A DNA stretch of 9,060 nt from contig JAEYTM010000087.1 of the NCBI GenBank assembly GCA_023434015.1, forward strand, positions 1 through 9,060, given 5' to 3'. Made by a program: the position numbers and the translations under genes. Below are positions 7,848 through 9,060 of this stretch, in pieces (positions within the stretch are counted from its first letter, which is position 1; every line of letters starts with the position of its first letter). Source of the DNA: Pseudomonadota bacterium (GTDB taxonomy: Bacteria; Pseudomonadota; Alphaproteobacteria; Caulobacterales; Caulobacteraceae). The notes under the pieces were generated by a model that saw only the letters and a program-made list of their open reading frames with translations, had not been told where the DNA came from and ran no database searches.

Positions 7848-7887
7848 CCCGGACGGCCGCAGGCCGGTCCGGGATCAGCGGCCGCTG
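7848..7887 (+). other. Structured 3' region of the SapC-family transcript
   Basis: CCCGGA-CGGCC (7848-7858) pairs with GGCCG-TCCGGG (7862-7873) with one bulged G and a three-base loop, an 11-bp stem. A perfect palindrome CAGCGGCCGCTG (7876-7887) follows. Neither has a T-run. With the terminator at 7897-7926 they make three stacked hairpins right after the stop codon, likely to stabilise the mRNA end. Confidence 0.55.
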
Positions 7888-7896
7888 CAATTCCGA

Positions 7897-7926
7897 CCCC
7901 GCCGTCCCTGCGATGGCGGGGTTTTT
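7897..7926 (+). terminator. Intrinsic terminator of the SapC-family gene
   Basis: CCCCGCC (7897-7903) and GGCGGGG (7915-7921) form a 7-bp G+C stem with an 11-base loop, followed by TTTTT (7922-7926). It ends eight bases before the stop codon of the convergent MaoC-like gene, and works in the plus direction only because there is no T-run on the other side. Confidence 0.85.
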
Positions 7927-7933
7927 GCTGGCC

Positions 7934-8329
7934 TCAGCCGCGCGCGAACACGCTGCGGGTCAGGCACGAGAACACCAGCCGTCCGGCCTCGTCGAGCAGG
8001 TCGTGCTGGGCGATGACGATGCCCTTGCCTTCGCCCACCGGGTCCTTGGCCATCACCGTCATCCGCCCGCGCAGCAGTTCGCCGGCCGGCGGGTTGCGCA
8101 TCCAGCGCAGGGCGTCCACGCCCAGGCGCTTGGTCTGCGGCCACTCCGTATGGGCCACCGCGTCCAGCCTCGCCCAGATCGCGAAGACCATGGCGTCGGG
8201 CGCGCCCCGTTCGATCGCCCAGCCGGGAGCGAAGGCGACGACGAAGGCGGCGAGGGCCTCCGGGTCCACGGCGGCCGCGCCCAGCGATATGACCTGGCCG
8301 ATCTGGATGTCGTCGAAGGCGGATGGCAC
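7934..8329 (-). CDS. Small MaoC-like hotdog-fold protein, active site apparently lost
   Basis: A 131-residue protein resembling MaoC-like (R)-specific enoyl-CoA hydratases. The N-terminal FDDIQIGQVISLG (5-17) and the C-terminal half, from RLGVDALRWMRNPPAGELL (68-86) through GKGIVIAQHDLLDEAGRLVF (101-120), match the family pattern of a 'Lxxlrwlrpv.pGd.L' segment followed by paired beta strands. The usual FDPQxxH hydratase motif between them is replaced by FAPGWAIERG (33-42), so the expected Asp and His are missing and the segment is about a dozen residues short. It may be a thioesterase-like, binding or non-catalytic protein. I chose the GTG at 8329 because homology starts there and AGGAG lies ten bases upstream; the frame stays open to 8593, but that extension would cover the divergent gene's promoter and start. 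It is convergent with the SapC-family gene. Confidence 0.75.
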   Translation of the reverse strand: MPSAFDDIQIGQVISLGAAAVDPEALAAFVVAFAPGWAIERGAPDAMVFAIWARLDAVAHTEWPQTKRLGVDALRWMRNPPAGELLRGRMTVMAKDPVGEGKGIVIAQHDLLDEAGRLVFSCLTRSVFARG

Positions 8330-8401
8330 GGGGCGGGGGCTCCTGGCGAACGGGGGATTCGCGATGATGGTCGGTACCGGGCGCCCAAGTCGAGCGCCGC
8401 T

Positions 8402-8430
8402 TTGCACCCGGCGGGCGGACACGCCATATA
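8402..8430 (+). promoter_or_regulatory. Candidate promoter of the ScsB/DsbD-like gene
   Basis: TTGCACC (8402-8408) and GCCATATA (8423-8430) are 14 bases apart, the same arrangement as the other plus-strand promoters in the window. The -10 agrees with GCTANAWC at five of seven positions. The leader would be about 23 bases. The element sits in the 130-base divergent gap with the MaoC-like gene. Confidence 0.5.
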
Positions 8431-8459
8431 GCGGGCGACCGAGGCAGGGCCCTTCATTC

Positions 8460-9060
8460 ATGGCGATGCGTTTTCTGGCGGGATTGTTCCTGATCCTGGC
8501 CTTCATGGCCCAGGCGCTTCCCGGCCCCGCGCTCGCCCAGCCGGTGAACACCGGCCACCTCGTCGCCGAACTGGTCCCCCAGGCGCGCGGCATAGCGCCC
8601 GGACAGACCCTTCACGTCGCCCTGCGCCAGCAGATCCAGAAGGGCTGGCACACCTATTGGCGCAACCCCGGCGATTCCGGGGAGGCGACCCGCCTGGACT
8701 GGACCCTGCCCGACGGCTGGCAGGCCGACGACTTCACCTGGCCCGCGCCCGAGCGGCTGCCGATCGGCCCGCTCGTCAACTACGGCTACAAGGACGAGGT
8801 CCTGCTGCCGCTCACCCTGACCGCGCCGACCTCGGCCCGGCCGGGCGAGACCGTCACCCTGCGCGCCCAGGCGATGTTCCTGGTCTGCGAGGAAATCTGC
8901 ATCCCCGAGCAGGCGGACCTCCAGCTTGTCCTGCCCATCGTCGCGGAGCCGGCGGACCCCGACCCGAAGTTTGGCCCGGCGATCGCCCGCGCCCTGCTGC
9001 AGGCGCCCCGGCCCGCCGGTCTCGACGCGGCCTTCGCGCGCGAGGGCGGCGTCGTGAAGC
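8460..9060 (+). CDS. ScsB/DsbD-like thiol:disulfide interchange protein (partial, 5' part)
   Basis: The visible 200 codons run off the right edge. A Sec signal peptide (1-26) ends in ALA before Gln27. The rest resembles the periplasmic N-terminal domain of DsbD/ScsB-type proteins, which receive electrons across the inner membrane and pass them to periplasmic partners. Diagnostic segments are GWHTYWRNPGDSGEAT (62-77), WPAPERLPIGPLVNYGY (94-110) and FLVCEEICIPE (140-150), with the likely redox pair Cys143/Cys147. The full protein would be expected to continue with more periplasmic sequence, an eight-helix membrane domain and a thioredoxin-like domain, about 650-750 residues, which cannot be checked here. 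ATG at 8460 is preferred over ATG at 8466 because AGGG at 8446-8449 is ten bases upstream; the choice changes only two residues. It is divergent from the MaoC-like gene. Confidence 0.88.
   Translation, partial: MAMRFLAGLFLILAFMAQALPGPALAQPVNTGHLVAELVPQARGIAPGQTLHVALRQQIQKGWHTYWRNPGDSGEATRLDWTLPDGWQADDFTWPAPERLPIGPLVNYGYKDEVLLPLTLTAPTSARPGETVTLRAQAMFLVCEEICIPEQADLQLVLPIVAEPADPDPKFGPAIARALLQAPRPAGLDAAFAREGGVVK

Noticed and set aside
8330..8593. An 88-residue N-terminal extension of the MaoC-like protein
   Set aside because: It would cover the promoter and first 134 bases of the divergent DsbD-like gene, has no hotdog similarity and is Arg/Pro/Gly-rich; GTG at 8329 fits better.

Overview
This window is about 70% G+C DNA with the gene density, codon bias and promoter style of an alphaproteobacterium, most likely Caulobacteraceae (Caulobacter/Phenylobacterium type). 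Evidence: a large TonB-dependent receptor, a SapC-family protein, a ScsB/DsbD-like periplasmic protein, TTGACG(C/G)-N14-GCTANAWC-like promoters of the Caulobacter housekeeping-sigma type, and a CCCTTCTCCC/GGGAGAAGGG dispersed hairpin that I recall as common in such genomes. The family-level assignment is an inference.

Layout: (1) 1-1381, minus: the first 460 codons of a GT39-type membrane glycosyltransferase whose 3' end lies beyond the left edge. (2) 1382-1590: divergent promoter region with two overlapping palindromes. (3) 1591-4017, plus: a complete 808-aa TonB-dependent outer-membrane receptor, closed by a strong intrinsic terminator. (4) 4143-6025, plus: a two-gene putrescine operon with its own promoter, agmatine deiminase (aguA, TTG start) and N-carbamoylputrescine amidase (aguB), joined by an ATGA overlap. 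(5) 6067-6861, minus: a lipoprotein acid phosphatase of the PhoN/PAP2 class, convergent with aguB across a short hairpin repeat. (6) 7038-7832, plus: a SapC-family protein with a clear promoter and a highly structured 3' region ending in an intrinsic terminator. (7) 7934-8329, minus: a small MaoC-like hotdog protein that appears to lack the usual Asp/His active site. (8) 8460-9060, plus: the N-terminal part of a ScsB/DsbD-like thiol-disulfide protein, running off the right edge.

Working together: AguA and AguB form the two-step route agmatine -> N-carbamoylputrescine -> putrescine. Whether the upstream receptor is functionally tied to this pathway is open, because a terminator and a separate promoter lie between them. 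The other genes deal mostly with the envelope (glycosyl transfer, outer-membrane uptake, lipoprotein phosphatase, periplasmic redox) and look like ordinary chromosomal housekeeping or accessory loci. I saw no tRNA, rRNA, CRISPR array, insertion sequence or phage gene. The most unusual items are the degenerate MaoC-like protein, the palindrome-covered receptor promoter and the receptor/polyamine neighbourhood; none is strong evidence of a new system.
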